Origin: Styela clava
Lineage: Eukaryota; Chordata; Ascidiacea; Stolidobranchia; Styelidae
Assembly (NCBI RefSeq): GCF_964204865.1
Contig: NC_135259.1
Span: 13,154,974 to 13,218,973 of the forward strand
Direction of reading: 5' to 3'
DNA length: 64,000 bases
The position numbers were made by a program, and so were the translations under genes. Shown here one piece after another: positions 1-10,500 of this stretch. How positions within the stretch are numbered: position 1 is the stretch's first letter; each line of letters opens with the position of its first letter. The notes beneath the pieces were generated by a model. It did not search any database. It saw nothing but the letters and a program-made list of their open reading frames with translations, and was not told the origin of the DNA.

Positions 1-27
1 CCGCGGATCGTAGTTTGCCAACCCCTG
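1..27. mobile_element. Terminal fragment of a hAT-like element, cut by the window edge
   Basis: The first 27 bases end in TTTGCCAACCCCTG, preceded by a CCGCGG block. This matches the right end of several GGCCCGCGG-containing elements elsewhere in the window (46636-47312, 38395-38461, 27545-27847). The CAG...CTG-type termini fit hAT non-autonomous elements. Only the end is visible, so size and orientation are unknown. Confidence 0.5.
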
Positions 28-424
28 CTTCAAGATAACTACATAAGATAACTAAAACCTTAATGGGGCGTTCTACTGGCTTGTTGATACTAGAAAAAAG
101 GGGTGTAGCCAGGGCTAAGGCAATTTTTCATAGTTTGAAACGCTTTTTAACTCTCAGGACTCGTGAAACCCCACGTTTCCCGGCTCCTGGTCGAACGCGC
201 TAACTGTTACGGTCCAACTATAGCCGATTAGAATTTTCGAGAAACCCTTTTGAAATTGTTGGCTCCTCCCTTGCCAGAGGATATTTAAAATAGATCTAAT
301 AAACATCATTTTAATCTCTATTTGATCGCTCATAGGTTTTATGCCAAAGCTCAAGCCGGACATCGGTAAATCGAACAAGTTTGTGTACCGAGTTGCCATT
401 GTTGGACACGAAATAGAAATGAAC

Positions 425-800
425 TCGTTTCGTTATTATGTTGTTGTTGCTCTTGTTGGCATTTTTCTTCTTTTCGGTATATGAAAAAAATCGCTTTTCT
501 ACTGGTCCAATTGCTTTGAAATTTTCAGTGGTTTAGGATTTTGTTTGAAGGCCACTTTTGTTTTTTCAAAAGTTTTCATGGCTGCTATGGCAATCGTTTT
601 TGTGTTCGATGACGTCATCAAAAATAAAAATTGCACACCTTGTGGCGGTTCCACTTTCGCGTAAATTATTATCTGATGGTCAGATAATAAGTCGCACGCT
701 TCGGTTACAGTAGTCTGCCGTTACAAATTGTATGTTCTACTTCGTTTTGTTCTTCGTGTCCATATATATATATATTTGAGCATAGCACTCTTGTTTACGG
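425..800. repeat. Dispersed repeat family alpha, copy 1
   Basis: The segment starts with a GTTGTTGTT-like tract and then has ATGAAAAAAATCGCTTTTCT, a TTTTCAGTGG block, a GACGTCATCAAAAATAAAAATTG block, CACCTTGTGGCGGTTC, and ends with TTCGTGTCCATATATA and CTCTTGTTTA. The same blocks occur in the same order at about 5378-5735 and 40264-40680, and partly at 25376-25520. The class is unknown; the GTT-rich end could be the tail of a retroelement in reverse orientation, which is inference. Confidence 0.6.
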
Positions 801-805
801 ACGGA

Positions 806-1294
806 ATGACCACTGGTCAAGTCTGCACAGACTCATTAGCAATCGAGGATATACGAATCAGAAAACAGTTAACCTATTACAAGCGTTTCTTTCCTATTTT
901 AAGTGAATGGTCTGTAATTTATTTCTTTTGCCTACATAAAATGTTCCCGTTATACAATTCCAGTTGATGAGTGTTTCACTTGCGTCACTCATCATTATTG
1001 GAATCGCAATATATGCAATTTATTGCGAAATTTGGATAACTTTCAATGCAAAGAACATATACGAAGAAATGAATAGCGTGAGTATAGTTATTTTTCACAC
1101 TGCTCTTCAAAAGTTGAAATTTTTATATATGTCAAGAAATTAAAAAACAGCAGTATAACATTTGTAGGTTCAGTTTCACAAATACGCACAGCAGAATTTG
1201 TCACCCACAATTGCTTTTTGTAACATTTTTAGTACATTTCAGTTGAAGCAAAATGGCTAATTGCTAAAGACATCCTAGGTCTTGTGCGCCAAAT
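806..1294 (+). CDS. Possible small single-pass membrane protein, 3-4 exons
   Basis: I do not recognise this protein. Three candidate exons join in phase: 806-913 (ATG to TCT|gtaatt), 964-1077 (after ttccag, before gtgagt) and 1233-1294 (after tttttag, before gtaagtaag). They encode about 95 residues: a polar amino terminus, one strongly hydrophobic stretch (LASLIIIGIAIYAIY) in exon 2, then a charged amphipathic end (AKWLIAKDILGLVRQ). Read through, the frame stops right after exon 3 (TAA). Spliced to the acceptor at 1471-1472 it stops within two codons. Each splice signal looks good, but there is no homology support. The ATG lies directly after repeat copy 1. A chance assembly of AT-rich ORFs is the main alternative. 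Confidence 0.35.
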
Positions 1295-1997
1295 GTAAGT
1301 AAGTCAGAAGCTAATTTTGCTGGAAGTAGTAACAATGACAGCATTTTAAAATTCCGTGTTTGTCTATATTCAAATTACCCTTCTATATCAATTACTGAAA
1401 TTTCTTCACTACTGTGCATGTAGCCATCAAATAAAAATCCATATACGACAAATATTTGTAATTTGTTTCCAGTTGATGAAGAATCGTCTTGTAATCTTGG
1501 AGCTTCAGTCAATATTTGTTCTTCATCTTATGCTTATTATATTAAACTGTGCTGAATTGTACTTAGGAATAACCTATTTAATTTATTCTTTATTTAATAT
1601 ATGTTGCAAGACATTAAAGTATTTATAATTTGAAGATTCGTCTCATTCTTGTGTAGCAATAAGTGAAATGAAAAACTTAAAAAATGTGGAATGCAAAACA
1701 AATACAGCATAGGAATGCAAATAGAATGACAGACTGATTGGTTGCATTATTGAAAATGATAGTAAACTGGACAAATCGAGGTTGAAAAATATATATACTT
1801 GATCTCTGTGCTTGACCAATAGCTGTTGTAACATATTTACAAGTGAGATAACGCATACTAGGCTATTTTTTGTTTAGAATCATCTATTCTAGAATCTAGA
1901 TTTTATACTTTTCGTGAGTTTTGTCTGTTTTTCTGATTCTGTAACCAGTCGATATATGATTATATTAAAATCAGCATATATGTGCTTCGGTATTTCA

Positions 1998-2200
1998 ATG
2001 GCTAGCAGATGTGTAGTTGGTGGTTACTGCAGAATTAACGATGATGGTCTGTTCTCATGAATTCCCTAAGCATGAAACAAGAAGAAAATCATGGATCAAA
2101 TTTGCTCAACTAATTCATTCTGAGGTGTCCATGTAACTCGAAGCTTAAAAATTGGTTCGATGTCCCTGCAAATCCCTGCTCTGCAGCCAGAAACATATAG
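1998..2200 (+). pseudogene. Decayed THAP-type zinc finger fragment
   Basis: From the ATG at 1998 the frame reads MASRCVVGGYC..., close to a THAP amino terminus. It hits TGA, and in the next frame continues HEFPKHETRRKSWIKFAQ, which fits the THAP H-x-FP...W core. A third segment near 2166-2200 reads SLLCSQKHI, resembling the closing C-x2-H-F block. The zinc spacing is imperfect (C-x5-C, C-x3-H) and two frame breaks are needed, so this is a relic. THAP domains occur in host regulators and in P-element-type transposases; too little remains to say which. Confidence 0.5.
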
Positions 2201-2589
2201 GGCCTAGGCCTACCTGACGGAGTCTATCAAATCAAATGTTCATTTATTCCGGGCTATGTCCTTTCATTCTGAAGCTGGGTCGCGTGAGCAGAAGTGTTCG
2301 GAGTCAGCTAAGAACAGTGAATATAAAAAAATTTAAAGGCAAAACCATAGATCCAACTCCCGTATACTCTTGTATATGATCCCAAACACAAATATTATAT
2401 AAATAATACAATAAAAAGTAAAATTCAGTGCCGTCGCCATATCATATTCTGCGTATATCGTACAGATAGTAAACACATAGTGTGCTAAATTGTCATAATT
2501 GCATATATGTTCACACTCCATGGTAATCTTTTTCTGCTACTTATTCTATGACAGTGGGAAGCACGACTTGTTTCATCTGAATGCATCCG

Positions 2590-3050
2590 AAATTTGATAG
2601 TCGGATATCAAACTCCGTCTAGTCTGTTAGGCAACAGCTTTTTGCAAATTAGCCTGTAGTCTAGACTGTGGCCTCCATGACAGTTAAAAAGCGTCTCCGT
2701 CGTATCAGCAAAGAATGGCAACCACCGTTAGTGACCATACTAGAATGACCACCGTGCTAGTTGGTAGTTGCTACCGCTCCGCAGATTGTTAGGCTAACAG
2801 CTTTGGACAAAGTAGGCTATCCTGAATGTTGAGTAGTGGTATCCATACCAGTGAAACTTATGCAAAAAAGCATCTCGGTAGAATCATCAACGAATGGTAC
2901 CCACAATTATTGACAACCAGTGATATGAGTCAATTGTTTTTACATCGTCATATTTATAGCGACGGATATCAAACAATGTGTTACGCTAATAAGTCGACAG
3001 CTTCGGGCAAATGAGGCTGCAGAGTTTGTGGAAGTCCTACGACTGGGAAT
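2590..3050. repeat. Degenerate tandem repeat, about 160-190 bp period
   Basis: Three diverged units can be aligned by GTTAGGCAACAGCTT (2626), GTTAGGCTAACAGCTTTGG (2788) and GTTACGCTAATAAGTCGACAG (2980). Flanking blocks recur as well (CGGATATCAAAC before units 1 and 3; AAAAAGC.TCTC.G.CG.ATCA and GAATGG inside units 1 and 2). Spacing is 162 then 192 bp. An old minisatellite or nested duplication. Confidence 0.55.
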
Positions 3051-3464
3051 TGTTGTCATATGCCACACGTCATCTATTCAGCGGCAAAGCTGAAATGTTG
3101 ATACTCTCGGAGAAGCCAGAACTGTCTGCAGTTCACTTGAAAATCTAGATTTTCAATATGATTCTAAAGGTCACTTTTAAATTCTTCTGTGTTCACTTGC
3201 CAGGCACGCCATGTGCATTCGGCTAGGCACGTGTGGCATTTTTGTAACTGTTGGACAAGAACAAATTTCAGGAAAGTGCTTTTGAAAGTAAGCTATACTG
3301 TTATTAACATTCTATCTTATTATTTTTATCTTACTGAATTGTCGTGGTGAAAGTCAATGTTTTAATACATTATGAAAAATCGCAAATTCTCTAATCGTTG
3401 TCCAGTATTTTACTAAATATAAGAAATTTTGATGTTGTATCTACGGGGAAAAGGGCCGTAGGAA

Positions 3465-3496
3465 GGAACTACTCATCTGAGGAACTACTCATCTGA
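3465..3496. repeat. Exact 16-bp tandem duplication
   Basis: GGAACTACTCATCTGA occurs twice back to back (3465-3480 and 3481-3496) with no mismatch, which suggests a recent slippage or footprint-like duplication. Confidence 0.85.
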
Positions 3497-3634
3497 TATC
3501 TTGTTTACCAAAATTTCCTGATCAAAATGTTAATCTAGTCATAAAATGAATAAAGGAGGCAAATTATATGTAATATATATTGTATTCTCACTGCACAAAA
3601 ATGTAGATATTCAAAGTTTTTCAGTTACTGAATA

Positions 3635-3640
3635 TTTATT
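3635..3640 (-). terminator. Likely polyadenylation signal of annexin A
   Basis: AATAAA on the minus strand lies about 173 bases after the annexin A stop codon, the first canonical hexamer after the stop that I noticed. No cleavage site can be read from sequence alone. Confidence 0.45.
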
Positions 3641-3812
3641 GCTCACAGACTTTTGCAATTGATAAAATGTTCATAGTATATACAGTAAGTTCACGTTAAA
3701 GGGCCGTGTTTTGTGCCCGGTCCAAGAAAGGCAAGTTACTTTGCAGAATAACCATTTTAAAGGAACTTGACAATATTGACAGAGTATTTACAAAATATAT
3801 ATAGTCTGTTGC

Positions 3813-6800
3813 TCAAAATATGAGAGAGAGCAGAATTGTTCTGTAGGCAAAGCTTGTATCGCCCATAATAAACTGCTCAAGTGTTTCTCCATATTTCTCA
3901 TTAAACTTCTCTTTAATTTGTGTCATATCGATCTGTAGAATGAAACAATTTGGTAACAATTAGGCATACAAAGCGATGTAGGCAAAAACAGCAACAATCA
4001 TTTTTAAGGCAGATCTGCCACGCTTTTTGTGTTTAATTTTACTAAAGTAAAGTAAAGTAAAGTAAGGTCTTTTAGAGACTTTTTTATCGTCAAACAATAA
4101 CGCCAACAACTAGATTAATGATAATAATTTTACGAATACGTTCCATGGGATCACCCCGCGTCGAAAATTGCAAACATTTATTTTTTGGATAAAAAACCCG
4201 CTCACCTCAGATCTAGTCACTATTATTCGTGTCAGAGCGCTATCTTCGGTACCAAGTCCTTTCATCGATCTGTAGAGGCGATGAGCAAAATATTCGGGTG
4301 GACTTCTGGCGTATTCAGTAATTGCTTTTAATCCATCCTTCATATGTCCATGAAATTCGGTTCTAATATCTTGTAGAATATCTCGACCAGACAACTGTAA
4401 AATCAAACATTGAACTCTTTTCAAGACAACTACTCTATGAATACTATTTTCGATTTTAAATCAATTGAATTATATTTATTTAGATCTCAATCAGAACAAT
4501 AATATATTGTCATTTTGTAGCAATTACTTTACGTTATAGATGTATTCTCCTTCGGAAATTATATATTGTCCGTCTCTTCATATAGCAATTAACAAATGTC
4601 ATATTTTTCCACACGTACCCGTCGATATTCCTCGAATGTTGCGCGTAAATGCTGAAAATTTCGTTTGCAGAAAACCTCGTTGAAACTGTAATTCCGAGTT
4701 GCACAACTTTTCGGAATGTTTTTGAACAAAACTTTTGCATCTCGTCTGGCCAGCTGTGTTGATACTGTATTCGATTCATCCCGAGATGGCTATAATATGG
4801 GAAGATAAAAATTGAATTTGCTGTGATTTAAATTAGGCTTTCTATGACGAGCCATAAAAGAAGATGCAGGACTCAGATGTCATTGTATCTATCGTCAAAA
4901 ATGACATAAAGTGAGGATAGAGTGGATAGATTGAATACAAACATGCACTTACCGTTGCCAACATTAAAAGCATGTCACAAAATTCTCCACTGGTCTTTCG
5001 TTTTATGAGAGCATCGACTTCGTGATCATACATCTTCTGATAATACTCTCGTATTTCCTTAATTTGGCTGTTACTTCGGGAGATCAGTATTTCAACAAGA
5101 GACTAAAGGAAATTTTGGTAGTTATCGATGGAGCGTAACATATAGCTTAACAGATCATAATGACTACACAAGCCTTTCTTCAAGTATATATGATTTCGAG
5201 ACATATATATGTAGGTTTTTATCATGTAACATAGTGTATTACTGGTTGAATAGTTAAACTGCTACCAACACGAACAATACGTAGCATTCATCCCTGTAAA
5301 AGTACAGTTTCGTCATCGAATTTATACCCACAACTGGTCCTGTGGGTCCAGTGTACATATAAATCATTTTGATATTAGGTTGTTGTTCTAAAAATCATTT
5401 TTCTTATTCTTGTTGTGATGAAAAAAATCGCTTTTCAGATTAAATACTTGACGAATAGATTTGGGATTTTTAGTGGTTAAGGATTGTATTTTACGCTTGA
5501 AAGTTATTATTTCAACAATTTCTGTGGGATCCGAGGAATTTGTTTTGTTTTGTTCGATGACTTCATCAAAATTAAAAATTGCGCACCTTGCGGCGGTTCG
5601 CGTTAAAGATCTGATGGTGAAGTAGTGAAGACTACGGTACCGGTAGTCTGCTGTGACAGATCTCATACCCATACTACTTCGTTTTGGCTTTCGTGTCCAT
5701 ATATTTAGGTATCGCTCTTTTGTTTATTATACCAACTACCACTTCAAGTGATAATTTTTCCCTACAAACATTTGTTTAAATGAAAATTTGATCAGTAACC
5801 TCGTAAGCCAAGGTTTATTAGTTACGATGTTAATTGGATTAGTTTTCGCAGACGTACATTTCAATCTATATTATTTCACAATAATAAATAATTATATTGA
5901 GATAGGTATGTTTACTCCCATAGTTCCACGCAATCGATTAATCACCTCATTAGCCCAAAGAAATCATTTAAATCAGCGAACTTCAGATCTCGGTAATAAG
6001 ATAAAAATTGATCTGCATAATATATGCACAAAGTTTGAGCAGCAAATCAATAAAATTATCAGGTAATCGATATATTTAATTACGTCACAGAATGAAAAAT
6101 TAATTAGATAGTTATAGTCTGTGTTCACCGACTTATCAGTTGGGAATTTTATTCTATATTCCTTCGAATTCCTGAATCAAATGTTACCTTCTCATCTGTA
6201 CCGAACTCTTCTAATGCTTCATTTAAACTCCACGAGTCATATTGGATAGCAGGTGTGAAACAAGCTAACAAAACTCTCTGAAAATCCAGTCTGGTGTACA
6301 ATTTTAAGTCTGCAAGCAAGGGCTAAAAAGAAATAGAACAGATAATGTAAATGTTACGCCAAAACATAAATACCCAATTTATAATAATAATTTAATATTT
6401 AGGAAATATATATTGAAGTCACAACGTAGAATCAAGTACTGAAATTATTTATTCAATCACATAGATTTTGTCATCCTCACCAGCATTTGTGATCTCTTCG
6501 TTGAAACTGATTGAGAATCATGTTTTGAATTAAGCTTCAGTTTTCTGATTTTAAAATCAGTTTCAAATCGGTCAGAAAAGCCTGTCTATAATATTCTACG
6601 CTGAACGAGCTTCAACGCCATTTAAAAATACATTACGTTAGACATTATGCATAAATTAAATAGATCAGCAAGTTGGGGTTGCATTAGATCCTTATCGTGT
6701 ATATCTGTAAACCAAATGGATACCGTAAATTGAATAGAGATATACGTCTTTAAGTATTTTAAGTTGTTAGATTTAGTAATCGTGTCACGTATCACCTTTT

Positions 6801-7548
6801 CTTGCTGTTCTTCGTATCTTCTTGCAATTTCAAGTCTCTGGTCCAAAGTTCGAGAAGACACGACTGATATAATTGCTGTTTCATCTCCTCCTGTAAAATA
6901 GAATATGGCAGATACCGTCACACTTGAAACGATAACCCTATTTTATAAATAATATTTTCTAACATTGAGTGAGCTCAATTTATCTTTCAGTAAAGTAAGT
7001 TGGGCTTTAATTTATTGCCCGAGATCAGGATCGTCTGGATCAATCATTAAAAGTCCTTCAGTGTTCACCCGCAAGGGTAGATATGTATCTGTAAGCAGAT
7101 CGCTTATTCCAAACACATAGAAAACGATCTTGCAACAATATCGGATATATATATAAATGGGAGTCGATAAAATGAGGTAAAAAAATGATAACAACTTCAA
7201 GTTAACATAATCGGGTTAAATCCAAATTAGTCTAACTTAGATTTTTGTTTTAAGTCGTATCATTTTGGAAGGCTGGGGGCCGTCTGGGAGCAGACAAAAT
7301 AAATCTTTTGAATTGAAGATGTTCGTGTTCACAGAAGGTTTTATCTCATCGCGCAAAACGAGACCCACTCTGATTTGACTAAATATCACCTATCCGAATG
7401 AATACCATAAATTATCATAATATTGTTATGACTACTTACCAATGTGTCGTAGATTGTCCACAAACATCTGGGCGTCCCGATCTGGATGAAAGCTTTTGTA
7501 TGCTTTAACTGTTCCGGAATATTTTGGAGTTTGTGAAACTTCCGACAT
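3813..7548 (-). CDS. Annexin A (divergent four-repeat annexin)
   Basis: Annexins bind acidic phospholipid membranes, usually through calcium held by GxGT-(38 residues)-D/E loops. Seven coding exons join in phase: 7440-7548, 6796-6890, 6188-6322, 4953-5102, 4619-4789, 4206-4394 and 3813-3932, giving 322 residues, the normal annexin core length. A short head (MSEVSQTPKYSGTVKAY) precedes four repeats. Repeat 4 (MKGLGTED, with the acidic D exactly 38 residues after GT) is canonical. Repeat 2 has FGTDE but a Lys at the acidic position, repeat 1 has IGGDE, and repeat 3 has no loop. One calcium-dependent membrane contact is therefore predicted. There is no signal peptide, so it should be cytosolic. 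The first two introns are short; a dispersed repeat lies in the intron between exons 3 and 4. Its paralogue, annexin B, starts 6.8 kb away in the opposite direction with nearly the same exon lengths. Confidence 0.93.
4043..4062. repeat. (TAAAG)n microsatellite
   Basis: Four perfect TAAAG units followed by a TAAGG variant, in the last intron of annexin A. Confidence 0.9.
5378..5735. repeat. Dispersed repeat family alpha, copy 2
   Basis: The block order matches 425-800: GTTGTTGTT, ATGAAAAAAATCGCTTTTC, TTTTTAGTGG, GATGACTTCATCAAAATTAA, GCGCACCTTGCGGCGGTTCG, TCTGATGGT, TTTCGTGTCCATATAT and CGCTCTTTTGTTTA. It sits in the intron between annexin A exons 3 and 4 and interrupts no exon. Confidence 0.65.
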
Positions 7549-7562
7549 TGTATAATTTTCCT
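7549..7562 (-). promoter_or_regulatory. Acceptor-like AG 12 nt upstream of the annexin A start codon
   Basis: On the minus strand TTTAGTATATACATAG is followed by only 12 bases and then the ATG. This could be the acceptor of a 5'-UTR intron or, if the organism is a tunicate, a spliced-leader trans-splice site. Both readings are inference; the sequence shows only a plausible AG. Confidence 0.3.
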
Positions 7563-10500
7563 ATGTATATACTAAAGTTAGTCAATATAAAATAGGCTAC
7601 GTAAATCAAAAGAAATGTTAAAAATGACAAACTCGTACGTTCAAAAATGCCTGTAATCACTAAGCTATCACAATTAGGAATGAGTCAAATTTATTTGTAT
7701 ATTCATTGCGTAAACTTTAGTAATCAATTTTTAAGGTCTAATTTGCCAAAGCTTTTTTTTCTACAATTATAAACTAGAGTTATATATACCACTTCCGATA
7801 TGCCGTACCAAATTTCAATTATGAAAAAAATTAAGGCCAATTTGGCCGACTTTCTTAGTTTCAAGATACACAAACTAAAATTACGTATGAAACTCTTAAA
7901 TATAGCAGACAAAACTTTATTCATCTAAACGTCATTGACTTACGCATAATAAATTACGCATTACTGTGTCCACTTACAGGGAAAATGTAAAACTTCTCTA
8001 ATCAATCACTGAAGTTCAATTGTACGTACTGGTTACTATTACGTCGTGTTTCTCTAGTTAGGCATTGCAATTCAGGTCAGGAGTGGGAAATTATAATCAA
8101 TCACAATTTATTTTAGTTTTTGGTTATTTTTGTACATGCATATTATTTCGACAAAAAAATACAATTGCAAGCCACAGAATACCTAGTTCTCTTAAATTGT
8201 ATTCAAATCGGGAAAGCATTGATACATGGTTACGACTTTCTCGAATACTATCCCCCCAAAAATGCTATTTTGATATATGTGTATATAAAGACAACTTGTA
8301 ATTATTTTTGTACAGTTTAATCGAATCGCCTGTGTAAATCTATAAGTATCAACACCGATTTATTCTTTGTTTGTCTTTATTCCACCCTGTCAAGATAGCC
8401 GAATAAGCAGTATGGCTTAAAGACTACATCGTATCCAATGCATACTGAGACTTGCGGTACTTACAGTGAGAACCTTTGAGACAACCAATAAATATGCCAT
8501 TTCGAGTTGCGACTGACACAACTGTAAAGTTTCTACAGTAGAGTCATTTTTGAAGTACAGTAAAAATAATTTTAAAAAACACGAATCTATATAAAATACT
8601 TCATATATTTTAGTATTGGTTTTATGCATCTCACAATTTGAATCTCAATCGAGCTGTCTCAAATAATTTCTTATTACCCCTTGAATCACTAACTCCCATC
8701 TGAATAAAACTGTTGATATTGACGCAATACTCTTGTTCCTTACTCGAACAAGAAAAAACCCTGAAATGTCGCGATCAATCTACGCGGACCAAAATAATCG
8801 ATGGTACTAGAAAACAAATTAGAAACTTACATGAATGCGTTCGTCTGAAATATCAATCAATTGCAACACGTACGCCAGAAATGTGAATTTTTTCTCTTCG
8901 AATGTTACGAATTATTGGCAGGTCGTGTAAGCCAATTTGAACATACCTTGCGAAGTTATGCATAAAATAATCGATTTTAAAACACGTTCTGGGTAGTTTA
9001 ACATACGAATAGGATATTTGCGCACTTAAATATGAAAACAAATACTTCGAAACAAGCATATATCAATAGAATGATAGGCAGTTTAGTTTTTTATTAGACT
9101 CTGATTATGACGAGAATGATTGATGATTATTTGTAAGTATTGATTCACCAGAACATGCCTATTACATTGAATAAATATATTCGATTTAATTTGCTAGATG
9201 CCTATAATTACGAAGAATGTGTCGATGCATCAATCGTGTCATTTTTATTTTTTATCATGTTATATTTTTTTTACCATAAGATCCTCTGTTTTGACGAATT
9301 CCAAATATCAGTAATGTTCCTAAAAATGAAATGGTTTGCGTCATCTCTAAGTTGACTTTTATCCAACTATGATATAATTGAGTCATAGAATGCAAATCGT
9401 GTATGATGTCAATGATTGAATTAAGCAAAACTAGCCATATAGCTGATATTGCCAAACAAAATTCCATAATATTTATATATATTTAATGTTTTGAATTATT
9501 CTATTTTCGTAATAACATCACTGCCAATATACTATTTTCTCCTTATGGCGCTTTGGCGTAATAGTAAACTTGACACAATGTTTCGGAATGAAATGATAAT
9601 ATACACCAGTCATTCAAGAATTTTTGTATTATAAATGCTTCATTGATCTAAAAAGTCATTTTACATAAAACGTATGGAATTCGCGTCTGCGTGTCAGAAG
9701 ATAAATCACCAGCATGATGTGATTAATACCGTTCGTCATTCAAATTCGATACTTTTGGGTTACAATAACAGCGTATGTCCAAAAACGTACAGATATCAGA
9801 TTAAAGATATTTATTGCGCAGTTTTTGTTAGATGTACATCTTCATTTTTGTTAGTGATAACTACTCAAATTCCTAAAATCAATACATCTGAAAATAAAAT
9901 ATCATAGAAAAAAAGGTACAGTGTTCAGCATTTTGCACATACACATTTTAAAGTTGTAAGGAATTAGTATTAAAGTATTACATATTTGATATTAAAAATA
10001 CCATATATTTCTACGAATAACGATATAAAATAAAAAATAAAAAACTCAGATTGGAGTAGGAGTTGCGTGGGACCCTATTTTTCATTATTTAACATAAGTT
10101 CCGCAATGTAGAATTTTTTATTTGTGAAAGTATCATATGCGGTTCTTCATCCACAAGTTGGCGCTAAAGTTTGAATAATTTAGTTTTATTCATTATCCTA
10201 TTCATAAAACAATTGAAAGCGGAGTAGGGCTGATAAAATTTGCCGTAACAAAATATCCGGGAATGATTACTAACCACCTGCAATACAAATACACAACGGT
10301 TATTTCTTCAAATATTGCATACAACCAGACAAATAACCTCAAATATTAATTTGATACTTTTCACTAATTCAAGGCTCAACCTGCTTAATTTTGGAAATAT
10401 GGGCCCCGTTTTGATGTAGCCCACTTTTGTCAAACTAAGCTCAAATTGAAAACTCAATACTTGTTTTTATTCCTAAAATTAGGAATGAAAAGACATGAAG

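Larger units (their letters stand above)
1295..3634. other. Intergenic, no supported gene
   Basis: AT-rich DNA between the small putative gene and annexin A. It contains a decayed THAP-like domain (1998-2200), a degraded tandem repeat (2590-3050) and an exact 16-bp duplication (3465-3496). Short open frames here have no splice context or family resemblance. Confidence 0.6.

Noticed and set aside
154..399. Minus-strand 81-codon frame containing a segment vaguely like an annexin helix (ILNILWQGRSQQ)
   Set aside because: The spacing is off by one from annexin repeats, no GxGT loop precedes it, and no splice sites frame it. Treated as chance.
5788..6066. 92-codon plus-strand frame with a hydrophobic start and a possible donor at its end, antisense in an annexin A intron
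   Set aside because: It starts with TTG, not ATG; the nearest upstream ATG is out of frame. No downstream exon found.
7012..7200. Minus-strand frame ending GLLMIDPDDPDLGQ inside annexin A intron 1
   Set aside because: No donor follows and the annexin exons on both sides join in phase without it.
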